Shown: in pieces, positions 1 to 5,771 of the stretch
Layout: every line of letters begins with the position of its first letter
Position numbering within the stretch: position 1 is the first letter of the stretch
NCBI GenBank assembly: GCA_934456315.1
Contig: CAKSHG010000144.1
Location: 1-5,778, forward strand
Direction of reading: 5' to 3'
Length of the DNA stretch: 5,778 nt
From: an uncultured Oscillospiraceae bacterium
Lineage (GTDB): Bacteria; Bacillota; Clostridia; Oscillospirales; Ruminococcaceae
Program-made: the position numbers and the translations under genes
Notes under the pieces: model-generated
Databases searched by the model: none
Told to the model about the DNA's origin: nothing
What the model saw: the letters and a program-made list of their open reading frames with translations, nothing else

Positions 1-75
1 GATACCCCCGCCAAGAAAGGCGATAACCCAAACAAAATCACGGCTCAAAAGGTCGGGACAGGAGGAAATATATGA
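1..75 (+). CDS. possible C-terminal tail of an upstream gene (partial), perhaps glgB
   Basis: Reading from base 1, this frame is open for 24 codons and ends in TGA, which overlaps the glgC start as ATGA (72-75). The peptide is a hydrophilic Lys/Asn/Pro/Thr/Gly-rich tail beginning DTPAKKGDN and ending GTGGN-I. No domain can be recognised in so few residues. The ATGA overlap and the absence of any promoter-like boxes before glgC suggest translational coupling inside an operon. In Firmicutes glycogen operons the branching enzyme gene glgB often precedes glgC, and some clostridial GlgB proteins carry loose charged tails, so glgB is the best guess, but this is inference only. A second frame (from base 2) is also open, to a TAA at 83-85, so the reading frame itself is not certain. 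Confidence 0.35.
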   Translation, partial: DTPAKKGDNPNKITAQKVGTGGNI

Positions 76-1277
76 ATCACATTAAAAAAGAGTGCGTTGC
101 GATGCTGCTTGCCGGCGGTCAGGGAAGCCGTCTTTATGCGCTGACGCAGGAGATGGCAAAGCCCGCAGTTCCTTACGGAGGCAAGTACAGGATAATCGAT
201 TTCCCGCTCTCTAACTGCGTAAATTCCGGTATCGACACCGTAGGCGTGCTGACCCAGTATCAGCCGCTGGTGCTCAACGAGTACATAGGCAACGGTCAGC
301 CCTGGGGTCTTGACCGCGCGCACGGAGGCGTGCATGTACTGCCGCCTTACGAAACCGCAGCAGGCAAGGCGTGGTATTCCGGCACAGCTAACGCTATCTA
401 CCAGAATATCGGCTTTATCGACCGCTACGATCCCGAGTATGTAGTTATCCTGTCCGGCGACCATATCTATAAGATGGACTACTCCAAGATGGTCGATTTC
501 CACAAGCAGCATGAGGCTGACGCCACTATCGCGGTCCTGGAGGTTCCGTGGGAGGAAGCGCCCCGTTTCGGTATCATGAGCGCAAATTCTGACGGCACTA
601 TCTACGAGTTCGCAGAAAAGCCCAAGGAGCCCAAATCCAACCTTGCGTCCATGGGTATCTATGTATTCACCTGGTCCAAGCTCCGCAAGTACCTCATCGA
701 GAACGAGAACGACGAGGGTGCTACCAAGGACTTCGGTAAGAACATTATCCCCGCAATGCTCGAAAACAAGGAGAAGATGGTTGCGTACCACTTCGACGGC
801 TACTGGAAGGACGTAGGAACCATCGATTCCCTGTGGGAAGCAAACATGGACGTCCTCGACCCCAAGGTACCGCTCGACCTGCTGGACGACAGCTGGAAGA
901 TCTACTCCAGAAACCCGGTAATGCCTCCGCATTACGCAGGTCCCTCCAGCCAGATCCAGAATTCGATGGTAGCAGAGGGCTGCGAGATCTACGGTATGGT
1001 AGACTTTGCAGTGCTTTTCGCAGGCGTTGTTATTGAGGAGGGCGCCATCGTCCGCGACAGTATCATCATGCCCAATACCATCATCAAGAAGGGCGCTGTT
1101 ATTGAGTATTCCATCGTCGGCGAGAACTGCGTCATCGGCGAGGGCGCACATATCGGAGAACGTCCTGAGCTTATCGAGGACAAATCCCAGTGGGGCGTTG
1201 CAGTCATCGGTCACAACGTGAATGTTTCCGATAAGGCTGTCGCACCTCCCAAGGCTATGATCTCCAAAGATATATAA
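72..1277 (+). CDS. glgC: glucose-1-phosphate adenylyltransferase (ADP-glucose pyrophosphorylase), catalytic subunit GlgC
   Basis: GlgC makes ADP-glucose and pyrophosphate from ATP and glucose-1-phosphate in the cytoplasm, the committed step of bacterial glycogen synthesis. The 401 residues are full length for the family. The N-terminal nucleotidyltransferase domain (about 7-250) has the nucleotide loop GGQGSRL (15-21), the [19 protein letters not shown] block (30-48), WYSGTANA (101-108), the SGDHIY motif with catalytic Asp130, the glucose-1-phosphate lysine in EKP (Lys183, equal to E. coli Lys195), and YWKDVGT (244-250) with metal-binding Asp247. A left-handed beta-helix of hexapeptide-like repeats fills about 295-395. 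The E. coli fructose-1,6-bisphosphate activator lysine (Lys39) aligns with Glu27, as expected for Firmicutes-type enzymes with weak or different activation. The start is fixed by AGGAGGA at 60-66, five bases before ATG. It sits 17 bases before glgD, and the two probably form a heteromer. Confidence 0.97.
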   Translation: MNHIKKECVAMLLAGGQGSRLYALTQEMAKPAVPYGGKYRIIDFPLSNCVNSGIDTVGVLTQYQPLVLNEYIGNGQPWGLDRAHGGVHVLPPYETAAGKAWYSGTANAIYQNIGFIDRYDPEYVVILSGDHIYKMDYSKMVDFHKQHEADATIAVLEVPWEEAPRFGIMSANSDGTIYEFAEKPKEPKSNLASMGIYVFTWSKLRKYLIENENDEGATKDFGKNIIPAMLENKEKMVAYHFDGYWKDVGTIDSLWEANMDVLDPKVPLDLLDDSWKIYSRNPVMPPHYAGPSSQIQNSMVAEGCEIYGMVDFAVLFAGVVIEEGAIVRDSIIMPNTIIKKGAVIEYSIVGENCVIGEGAHIGERPELIEDKSQWGVAVIGHNVNVSDKAVAPPKAMISKDI

Positions 1278-1294
1278 GAAAGGATGTTTTTGAT

Positions 1295-2419
1295 ATGGCA
1301 AGTATGGGCAATGTTTTAGGACTTATTTTTGCTAATATGCACGAGGAGAACCTTCCCGAGCTGACCAAGGCAAGAGCTATGGCAAGCGTTCCTTTCGGCG
1401 CTAGATACCGCCTTGTTGACTTCCCGCTTTCCAGCATGGTGAATTCAGGTATCACACAGGTGGGTATAATCACACAGGCTAAGTACTATTCCCTGATGGA
1501 TCACCTCGGAATGGGCAGCGAGTGGGATCTCGCAAGAAAGACCGGCGGCCTGCATATCCTCCCGCCCTACGGCAGGAGCGACAACGGCGTTTACCGCGGA
1601 CGTCTTGAGGCTCTTGCAGGCGCTGCGGAGTTCATTCACGAATCCGGCGCGGAGTATGTCATCATGTCCGACAGCAATGTCGTTGCGAACATTGATTTCA
1701 AGCCGATCATCGAGTTCCATGAGAAGAAGGGCGCAGACATCACCTGCGTTTACGGCACCGGCGTTTACGACGCAGACCGCACCTCCAGATTCACCGTTCT
1801 CGGCGTTGACGATAACGATATAGTTTACGATGTGCTTTCCAGACCCTCCATCAGCGGCGAGGTAAAGCCTGCGCTCAACATCTATGTGACCAGGCGCGAC
1901 TTCCTTGAGAACATAATTCGCGAGAGCGAGTGCCGCAGTCTTTACAGCTTTGAAACCGATATCCTCCAGCACAAGCTGCATGATTTCAAGATCTGCGGCT
2001 ACAAGTACGACGGATACTTCGAGATCATCGACAGCATGAAGACCTTCTACAAGGCTAACAACGACATGATGAACCGTGACGTTTGCCATGAAGTGTTCTT
2101 CATGAGCAAGCCAATTTACACCAAGGTAAGAGATGTGGCTCCCGCAAAGTACGGCATTGACGCCAACGTCAAGGGTTCGCTCATCGCCGACGGCTGTATC
2201 ATCGAGGGAACTGTTGAGAATTCTGTCCTGTTCCGCGGCGTAAAGGTAGGCAAGGGCGCTGTTATCAAGAACAGTATCGTTATGCAGGGCACTGTCATCG
2301 AGGAGAAGGCTGCTCTCATCAACGGTATCACCGATAAGGACGTCACACTCACCAAGAACCGTACCATCACCGGCTCGGCAGACTACCCGGTATTCATCAC
2401 CAAGGGCGCTACCGTCTGA
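1295..2419 (+). CDS. glgD: GlgD, degenerate ADP-glucose pyrophosphorylase partner subunit
   Basis: This 374-residue paralogue of GlgC has the same order of parts: a nucleotidyltransferase-like domain (about 5-250) with VPFGARYRLVDFPLSS (32-47) and GGLHILPPY (84-92), then a left-handed beta-helix (about 285-355). The key catalytic features are gone. The GGxGxRL loop is replaced by a stretch around FANMHEENL (12-20). SGDHIY is replaced by SDSNVVANID (125-134). The EKP lysine becomes Arg183 in SRP, and YWKDVGT becomes YFEIIDS (241-247). In studied Firmicutes, GlgD has little or no ADP-glucose-forming activity alone but associates with GlgC and changes its activity, and the same role is inferred here. 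The start has AAGGA at 1280-1284, ten bases before ATG; a second in-frame ATG at 1304 lies too far from it. The unit ends at the hairpin at 2439. Confidence 0.95.
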   Translation: MASMGNVLGLIFANMHEENLPELTKARAMASVPFGARYRLVDFPLSSMVNSGITQVGIITQAKYYSLMDHLGMGSEWDLARKTGGLHILPPYGRSDNGVYRGRLEALAGAAEFIHESGAEYVIMSDSNVVANIDFKPIIEFHEKKGADITCVYGTGVYDADRTSRFTVLGVDDNDIVYDVLSRPSISGEVKPALNIYVTRRDFLENIIRESECRSLYSFETDILQHKLHDFKICGYKYDGYFEIIDSMKTFYKANNDMMNRDVCHEVFFMSKPIYTKVRDVAPAKYGIDANVKGSLIADGCIIEGTVENSVLFRGVKVGKGAVIKNSIVMQGTVIEEKAALINGITDKDVTLTKNRTITGSADYPVFITKGATV

Positions 2420-2438
2420 TAGTTCAGATCGTATAATC

Positions 2439-2474
2439 AAGAGGGGCTTTTTCGAGAGCCCCTCTTTTATTATA
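2439..2474 (+). terminator. rho-independent terminator of the glgCD operon
   Basis: The GAGGGGCT arm (2441-2448) pairs perfectly with AGCCCCTC (2457-2464). The helix extends outward by two A-T pairs and inward by a U-G and a U-A pair to close on a UUCG tetraloop (2451-2454). TTTTATTATA follows directly. It begins 19 bases after the glgD stop, so it ends the glycogen transcript and isolates it from the kinase gene. Confidence 0.93.
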
Positions 2475-2531
2475 CACTTCGTAAGATAATGAGGTATTGC
2501 GGAGAAATATCTGTGAAACTTTTAACGTTTC

Positions 2532-2547
2532 ATTGTGACAATTGACA
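2532..2547 (+). promoter_or_regulatory. small palindrome overlapping a consensus -35-like hexamer
   Basis: ATTGTGACAAT (2532-2542) is a perfect inverted repeat around a central G, and it runs into TTGACA (2542-2547). No convincing -10 box lies 16-18 bases downstream of this TTGACA; the nearest, TACAAA at 2568, needs a 20-base gap. It lies about 50 bases upstream of the main kinase promoter. It could be a protein-binding site or a secondary promoter element, but in such AT-rich DNA it may be chance. Confidence 0.2.
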
Positions 2548-2597
2548 AAAAATGCTCTGAAAATTCCTACAAACTATTCAAATTTGATAAAAACTAC

Positions 2598-2626
2598 TTT
2601 ACAAACGATTACATAAGTGCTATAAT
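2598..2626 (+). promoter_or_regulatory. strong sigma-A-type promoter of the kinase gene
   Basis: TTTACA (2598-2603) and TATAAT (2621-2626) are separated by exactly 17 bases, and TGC stands directly before the -10, giving an extended -10. The stretch upstream (about 2543-2597) is A/T-rich and could act as an UP element. Transcription would start near 2633 and leave a leader of about 60 bases before the kinase ATG. No riboswitch or attenuator fold was seen in that leader. Confidence 0.87.
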
Positions 2627-2672
2627 AAAGACAACAAGAAACGGATCGGACTTCATACACGGGGAATGATCT

Positions 2673-2682
2673 GGGGAAAGGA
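2673..2682 (+). promoter_or_regulatory. ribosome binding site deciding the kinase start
   Basis: The purine run GGGGAAAGGA ends ten bases before the ATG at 2693. Another ATG at 2686 is only three bases away from AAGGA and opens a frame of just six codons (stop 2704-2706). An in-frame TGA at 2687-2689 rules out any longer N-terminus for the kinase, so 2693 is the farthest possible ATG. Confidence 0.7.
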
Positions 2683-2692
2683 AAGATGAATT

Positions 2693-3448
2693 ATGAAACT
2701 GAATAATATGATCTCCGACGGCGAGAAGGTACAGGTTTTCGAGGTTGACGGCAAGGCTGTCAAGGTTTTCAAGGATCCGAACGAACCCAAGAGCGTCGTT
2801 CTTTACGAAGCCCTGACCCACACCCGCGTTGAGGAAACTGGATATAAGCGCATTCCGGCACTCGAGGAAGTAGCAAAGATCGATGGCAAGTGGGCTATCT
2901 CCTACGATTACATAACCGGCGATACAATGGCTGACCTGCTCAAGAAGAATCCTGACAAGGCTGACGAATACATCGAGCAGATGGTAGACCTCCAGATCGA
3001 GATCAACGAGCAGCGCTCCCCAAAGATCAGCCGCCTGAAGGATTACCTCAAGCGTTCCATCGAGAGCCTTGACATGATCGACGATGTAAAGAAGTACGAG
3101 CTGCTGACCCGACTGGAGTCCATGCCCAAGCATGTTAAGCTCTGCCACGGCGAGTTCACTCCGGAAAACATCATCATCAACAGCAACGGCGTTTACGTTG
3201 TAGACTGGCTCAAGGCTAAGCAGGGCAACGCTTCTGCCGATGTGGCTAAGACATATCTGTGGTTCTGCCTGAATCACCACACCGAGTACGCAGAGAAGTA
3301 CCTCAAGCTGTACTGCAAAAAGACAGGCACTGCTATCAAGTACGTTCAGGACTGGCTCCCCATTGTGGCTGCCGCACAGCTCAAGTTCAAGCGCCCCGAA
3401 GAACGCGAGCTCCTGCTGACCTGGATCGATATCGCAGACTACGAATAA
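2693..3448 (+). CDS. aminoglycoside phosphotransferase/choline kinase-family kinase, substrate unknown, HGE catalytic loop
   Basis: A 251-residue soluble protein with the small-molecule kinase fold. The N-lobe has VKVFK with the likely ATP lysine (Lys24) and a helix-C glutamate candidate (Glu39). The hinge region is around YDYITGDTMADLL (71-83). The catalytic loop reads LCHGEFTPENI (150-160), fitting the family HGDxxxxN pattern except that the catalytic Asp is Glu154; Asn159 is kept. VVDWLKA (169-175) supplies the metal-binding Asp171, followed by the family-like ADVAKTY (182-188) and a C-terminal WLPIVAAAQL (226-235). Such proteins phosphorylate antibiotics, choline, sugars or other hydroxyl compounds; nothing here names the substrate, and resistance should not be assumed. 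It is transcribed alone from a strong promoter and ends at hairpins shared with the convergent acyl-CoA synthetase gene. Family membership is fairly sure, activity is not. Confidence 0.82.
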   Translation: MKLNNMISDGEKVQVFEVDGKAVKVFKDPNEPKSVVLYEALTHTRVEETGYKRIPALEEVAKIDGKWAISYDYITGDTMADLLKKNPDKADEYIEQMVDLQIEINEQRSPKISRLKDYLKRSIESLDMIDDVKKYELLTRLESMPKHVKLCHGEFTPENIIINSNGVYVVDWLKAKQGNASADVAKTYLWFCLNHHTEYAEKYLKLYCKKTGTAIKYVQDWLPIVAAAQLKFKRPEERELLLTWIDIADYE

Positions 3449-3503
3449 TGAACTTCATACCTTTAAGTTTTTCTCCTAGACTAAATTCTTATCGGGCATA
3501 AAA

Positions 3504-3540
3504 ATCTCCCCTGTCAGAAATGGCAGGGGAGATCGCTTTT
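3504..3540. terminator. bidirectional terminator hairpin 1 (GAAA loop)
   Basis: Arms 3504-3516 and 3521-3533 form a 13-pair helix with one U-G pair, closed by a GAAA tetraloop (3517-3520). On the + strand CGCTTTTATT follows, a slightly displaced U-tract that serves the kinase gene. On the - strand the helix is followed at once by a run of five T (3504-3500), a good terminator for transcripts of the acyl-CoA synthetase gene that pass hairpin 2. Confidence 0.88.
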
Positions 3541-3552
3541 ATTCTGGTACTG

Positions 3553-3585
3553 AAAATTCCCCGGATCTTGCTCCGGGGAATTTTT
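3553..3585. terminator. bidirectional terminator hairpin 2 at the end of the acyl-CoA synthetase gene
   Basis: The 13-base arms 3553-3565 and 3572-3584 are perfectly complementary around a six-base loop (TCTTGC). Each strand has A-tract, GC-rich core and T-tract. It starts four bases after the acyl-CoA synthetase stop codon on the - strand, making it the primary terminator of that gene, while its TTTTT on the + strand gives the kinase gene a second stop. Confidence 0.9.
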
Positions 3586-3588
3586 GTA

Positions 3589-5259
3589 TCACTTCTTGTA
3601 TTTCTGGAGATCCCTGCGGCGGATTTCAGCGCGCATGATCTTTCCGCTGACGGTCTTGGGAAGCTCGGTAACGAACTCAATGGAGCGCGGGTACTTGTAG
3701 GGAGCAGTGTTGTGCTTTACGAACTCCTTGAGTTCCTCCGCTAGCTCGTCACTTGCGGTGTAGTTTTTCGTCAGGACGATGGTCGCCTTGACGAGCTGAC
3801 CTCTTATCGGGTCGGGAACTCCGGTGACTGCGCATTCCAGAACGGCGGGGTGCATCATCAGCACGCTCTCTACCTCGAACGGACCTACGCGGTAGCCGCT
3901 GGACTTGATAACATCGTCGTTTCGGCTGACGTACCAGTAGTAGCCGTCCTCGTCGCGGTAAGCGGTGTCGCCGGTATGGTACATGCCGTCATGCCATGCC
4001 TCATCGGTGAGCTCCTTGCTGTTGTAGTAGCCGCGGAACAGTCCGGGAGTGTGGCAGTACTCGCCGCGTACAACGATCTCGCCTACCTCGCCGACTGCGA
4101 CCGGGCTGCCGTCTGCGTCAACAAGGTCAACATCGTAAAGCGGGGAGGGCTTGCCCATACTGCCGGGCTTGGGGGTCATTCCGGTGATGTTTGCGAGGAT
4201 AGCGGTGGATTCGGTCTGACCGAATCCCTCCATCAGCTTGATGCCGGTGTATTCATACCATTTGTTGAATACCTCGGGGTTGAGAGCCTCGCCTGCGATG
4301 GTGCAGTATTTCAGGCTGGAGAGGTCGTACTTTCCGATACCCTCCTTGATGAAGAACCGGAACATCGTGGGGGGAGCGCAGAATGTGGTTATTTTGTATT
4401 TCTCCATTATTTTCAGCATGTTTTCGGGAATGAACTTGTCGAAGTCATAGACGAAAACGCAGGTACCCATCGCCATCTGACCGTACAGCTTGCCCCATGC
4501 CGCCTTCGCCCAGCCGGTGTCGCTGATGGTGAGGTGGATACCGTTCTGATCAACGTTCTGCCAGTGCTTTGCGGTCTGGATATGCGCAAGGGGATATGTG
4601 TGGTCGTGGACTACCATCTTGGGGTAGCCGGTGGTGCCGGAGGTGAAATACAGCAGGTGCAGCTCGTCTGCCTTTGTCGGGATACGTTCAAGGGTGTCGG
4701 GGTACTGCTCAATTTCGCTGTCGAATTCGTGCCAGCCCTCGTGGGTGCCGTTTACTATCGCCTTGACGCGCAGCCTGCGGTCGCCGAGGAGCTCGTCCGC
4801 CTCGTCGATGTAATGCGCAACGTCAGCATGAGCGGTAGCTATAACGGCGGAAACGTCCGCCGCCTGGAAGCGGTACTGGAAATCCTTTGTGGTGAGCATG
4901 TGGGTCGCGGGGATAGCGATGGCGCCTATCTTCATCAGACCGAGGATAGCGTACCAGTACTGGTAGTTGCGCTTGAGCACCAGCATGACCTTGTCGCCCT
5001 TTTTGATACCCCAGCCGCGGAACATGTTAGCCGCGCGGTTGGAGAGCTTTGAGAGGTCGCCGTAGGTGAGAAGCTTCTCGTTGCCCTGGAGGTCTACCCA
5101 CATGAGGGCGCGGCGGTCCGGCTCCATTTCGCCGTACTTGTCGATGATGTCGTAGGCGAAGTTGAAGTTGTCGGGGTATTTAATGCTGAATTTTTTCAGC
5201 ATTCCGTTCTCGTCGTATTCTTCATCGACGAAGTTGAGGTGGTAAGATGGGATATCCAT
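3589..5259 (-). CDS. acyl-CoA synthetase of the AMP-forming, ACSM-like (medium-chain/short-chain) type
   Basis: This 556-residue enzyme should activate a carboxylic acid with ATP to an acyl-adenylate and then form the CoA thioester, releasing AMP and PPi in the cytoplasm. Adenylation-family motifs are in order: the P-loop YFTSGTTGYPK (204-214), the ACSM-like SDTGW (246-250), the GEAL block (323-326), GFGQTES (345-351), the ribose-binding YHTGD with Asp431, the hinge region RNDDVIKSSGYRVGP (446-460), and C-terminal PKTVSGK with the acylation lysine Lys540. Length and the APYKYPR segment (519-525) resemble the mammalian ACSM and bacterial medium-chain synthetases more than acetyl-CoA synthetase, which is about 100 residues longer. 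The real acid cannot be read from sequence; short or branched fatty acids or aromatic acids are all possible. The start has GGAAGGAG (5265-5272) five bases before ATG. No signal peptide is seen. All key residues are present, so it should be active. Confidence 0.93.
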   Translation of the reverse strand: MDIPSYHLNFVDEEYDENGMLKKFSIKYPDNFNFAYDIIDKYGEMEPDRRALMWVDLQGNEKLLTYGDLSKLSNRAANMFRGWGIKKGDKVMLVLKRNYQYWYAILGLMKIGAIAIPATHMLTTKDFQYRFQAADVSAVIATAHADVAHYIDEADELLGDRRLRVKAIVNGTHEGWHEFDSEIEQYPDTLERIPTKADELHLLYFTSGTTGYPKMVVHDHTYPLAHIQTAKHWQNVDQNGIHLTISDTGWAKAAWGKLYGQMAMGTCVFVYDFDKFIPENMLKIMEKYKITTFCAPPTMFRFFIKEGIGKYDLSSLKYCTIAGEALNPEVFNKWYEYTGIKLMEGFGQTESTAILANITGMTPKPGSMGKPSPLYDVDLVDADGSPVAVGEVGEIVVRGEYCHTPGLFRGYYNSKELTDEAWHDGMYHTGDTAYRDEDGYYWYVSRNDDVIKSSGYRVGPFEVESVLMMHPAVLECAVTGVPDPIRGQLVKATIVLTKNYTASDELAEELKEFVKHNTAPYKYPRSIEFVTELPKTVSGKIMRAEIRRRDLQKYKK

Positions 5260-5308
5260 TTGCGCTCCTTCCTGAATTGCCTTAATGAGTGACTTTCCTG
5301 ACTTTGCA

Positions 5309-5323
5309 TTTTATGGAATAAAA
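5309..5323. promoter_or_regulatory. operator-like inverted repeat in the acyl-CoA synthetase leader
   Basis: TTTTAT and ATAAAA, six bases each, flank a three-base centre (GGA on the + strand). It lies some 13-27 bases downstream of the TATAAT box at 5336-5341, a position where a repressor could act on the synthetase promoter. The repeat is short and AT-rich, so chance is a real alternative. Confidence 0.2.
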
Positions 5324-5335
5324 CTGTATCTGTCT

Positions 5336-5341
5336 ATTATA
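5336..5341 (-). promoter_or_regulatory. possible -10 box of the acyl-CoA synthetase promoter
   Basis: A perfect TATAAT lies on the - strand, about 77 bases upstream of the synthetase ATG. At 16-18 bases upstream only poor -35 matches occur (ATATTT, AATATT, GAAATA), all within the rnpB terminator hairpin, and there is no TG extension. It may therefore need an activator, or the gene may depend partly on read-through from rnpB. Confidence 0.4.
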
Positions 5342-5347
5342 CCGCAA

Positions 5348-5371
5348 ATCCCGGAAAAATATTTCCGGGAT
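5348..5371 (-). terminator. rnpB terminator hairpin
   Basis: ATCCCGGAAA and TTTCCGGGAT form a perfect ten-pair helix with a four-base loop, about 19 bases after the RNase P RNA P1 helix on the - strand. The U-tract is short (the paired T plus two more, then GCGG), so termination may be incomplete. The downstream edge is only six bases from the TATAAT box at 5336-5341. Confidence 0.7.
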
Positions 5372-5389
5372 CATGGGTGTTCAATTGAA

Positions 5390-5732
5390 TGGGACTCCGT
5401 CGGTAAGCCGAGTTCTGTCGTGTATGACCATCTATCTAGGCGCAATGTTGCCATTGCGCTCAAGCCACCTTTCAACGAAGCGCGCCGAGCAGACGCGTTA
5501 TCCTCCGCACCAATCGGTGTTGCATCGGGTAGGGTTTACATGGCGGTACAGTCGCCTGCACCCCGGTGAGCTCTTACCTCGCCTTTCCACCCTTACAGCT
5601 TTCGCTGCGGTATATCTCTGTTGCACTTGCCCTAAGGTCGCCCTCGGCTGATGTTATCAGTTACCCTGCTCTGTGATGCTCGGACTTTCCTCATGGCTGT
5701 TTCCAGCCCCGCGGTCATATAACGAAGTCCCA
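5390..5732 (-). ncRNA. rnpB: RNase P RNA (class A), catalytic subunit of ribonuclease P
   Basis: This ribozyme removes 5' leaders from pre-tRNAs, with the RnpA protein as partner. On the - strand the hallmark GAGGAAAGTCCGAGC lies at 5692-5678 and ACAGAACTCGGCTTAC at 5418-5403. These two form the P4 helix, AAG-U-CCGAG with CTCGGCTT, including the universally conserved bulged U. The ends close as P1: 5732-5722 pairs with 5400-5390 over 11 pairs including one U-G. Internal conserved pieces GTGCAACAGAGATA, GGTAAGAGCTCACC and GTAAACCC appear in the usual order. The length of about 343 nt and the layout fit class A, the type found in Clostridia, rather than the class B of Bacillus. The P15-P17 region looks unlike E. 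coli. Open reading frames crossing it on the + strand are not genes. Confidence 0.97.
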
Positions 5733-5742
5733 GAACAGAAAT

Positions 5743-5771
5743 ATTATATCACATTTCCGCGCAAAAATCAA
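5743..5771 (-). promoter_or_regulatory. sigma-A-type promoter of rnpB
   Basis: On the - strand TTGATT (5771-5766) and TATAAT (5748-5743) are 17 bases apart, with TGA directly before the -10, giving an extended -10 box. Transcription would begin near 5736, only a few bases upstream of the first P1 base at 5732, so little 5' trimming would be needed. Confidence 0.88.

Noticed and set aside
45..1301. 418-residue open frame on the - strand opposite glgC
   Set aside because: It mirrors glgC codon for codon, is rich in Val, Leu and Asp as shadow translations are, has no recognisable domain, and the + strand protein has every expected catalytic motif.
2432..2437. TATAAT just after glgD
   Set aside because: No -35-like hexamer occurs 16-18 bases upstream (CTACCG there), and the terminator hairpin starts two bases later.
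1445..2440. 331-residue open frame on the - strand opposite glgD
   Set aside because: It is a composition shadow of glgD, with a repetitive Asp/Val/Leu translation; it also overlaps the start of the glgCD terminator region.
2485..2490. GATAAT as a possible -10 box after the glgCD terminator
   Set aside because: The matching -35 position falls in the terminator T-tract with no similarity to TTGACA, and a far better promoter exists at 2598-2626.
2609..3280. 223-residue open frame on the - strand opposite the kinase gene
   Set aside because: It would run across the kinase promoter leader and has no family resemblance; the + strand kinase has clear motifs, promoter and ribosome site.
3850..5052. 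400-residue open frame on the + strand opposite the acyl-CoA synthetase gene
   Set aside because: The translation is Val/Ala/Leu/Gly-rich without domains, and the opposite strand encodes a complete adenylating enzyme. Long antisense frames occur opposite all four protein genes here, which reflects codon bias.
5291..5306. Tandem GACTTT repeat upstream of the acyl-CoA synthetase gene
   Set aside because: Two copies of a six-base word nine bases apart are easily expected by chance and show no further symmetry.
5285..5651. Two + strand open frames of about 92-94 codons
   Set aside because: They lie across rnpB and its terminator; the RNA on the other strand explains the conservation and structure.
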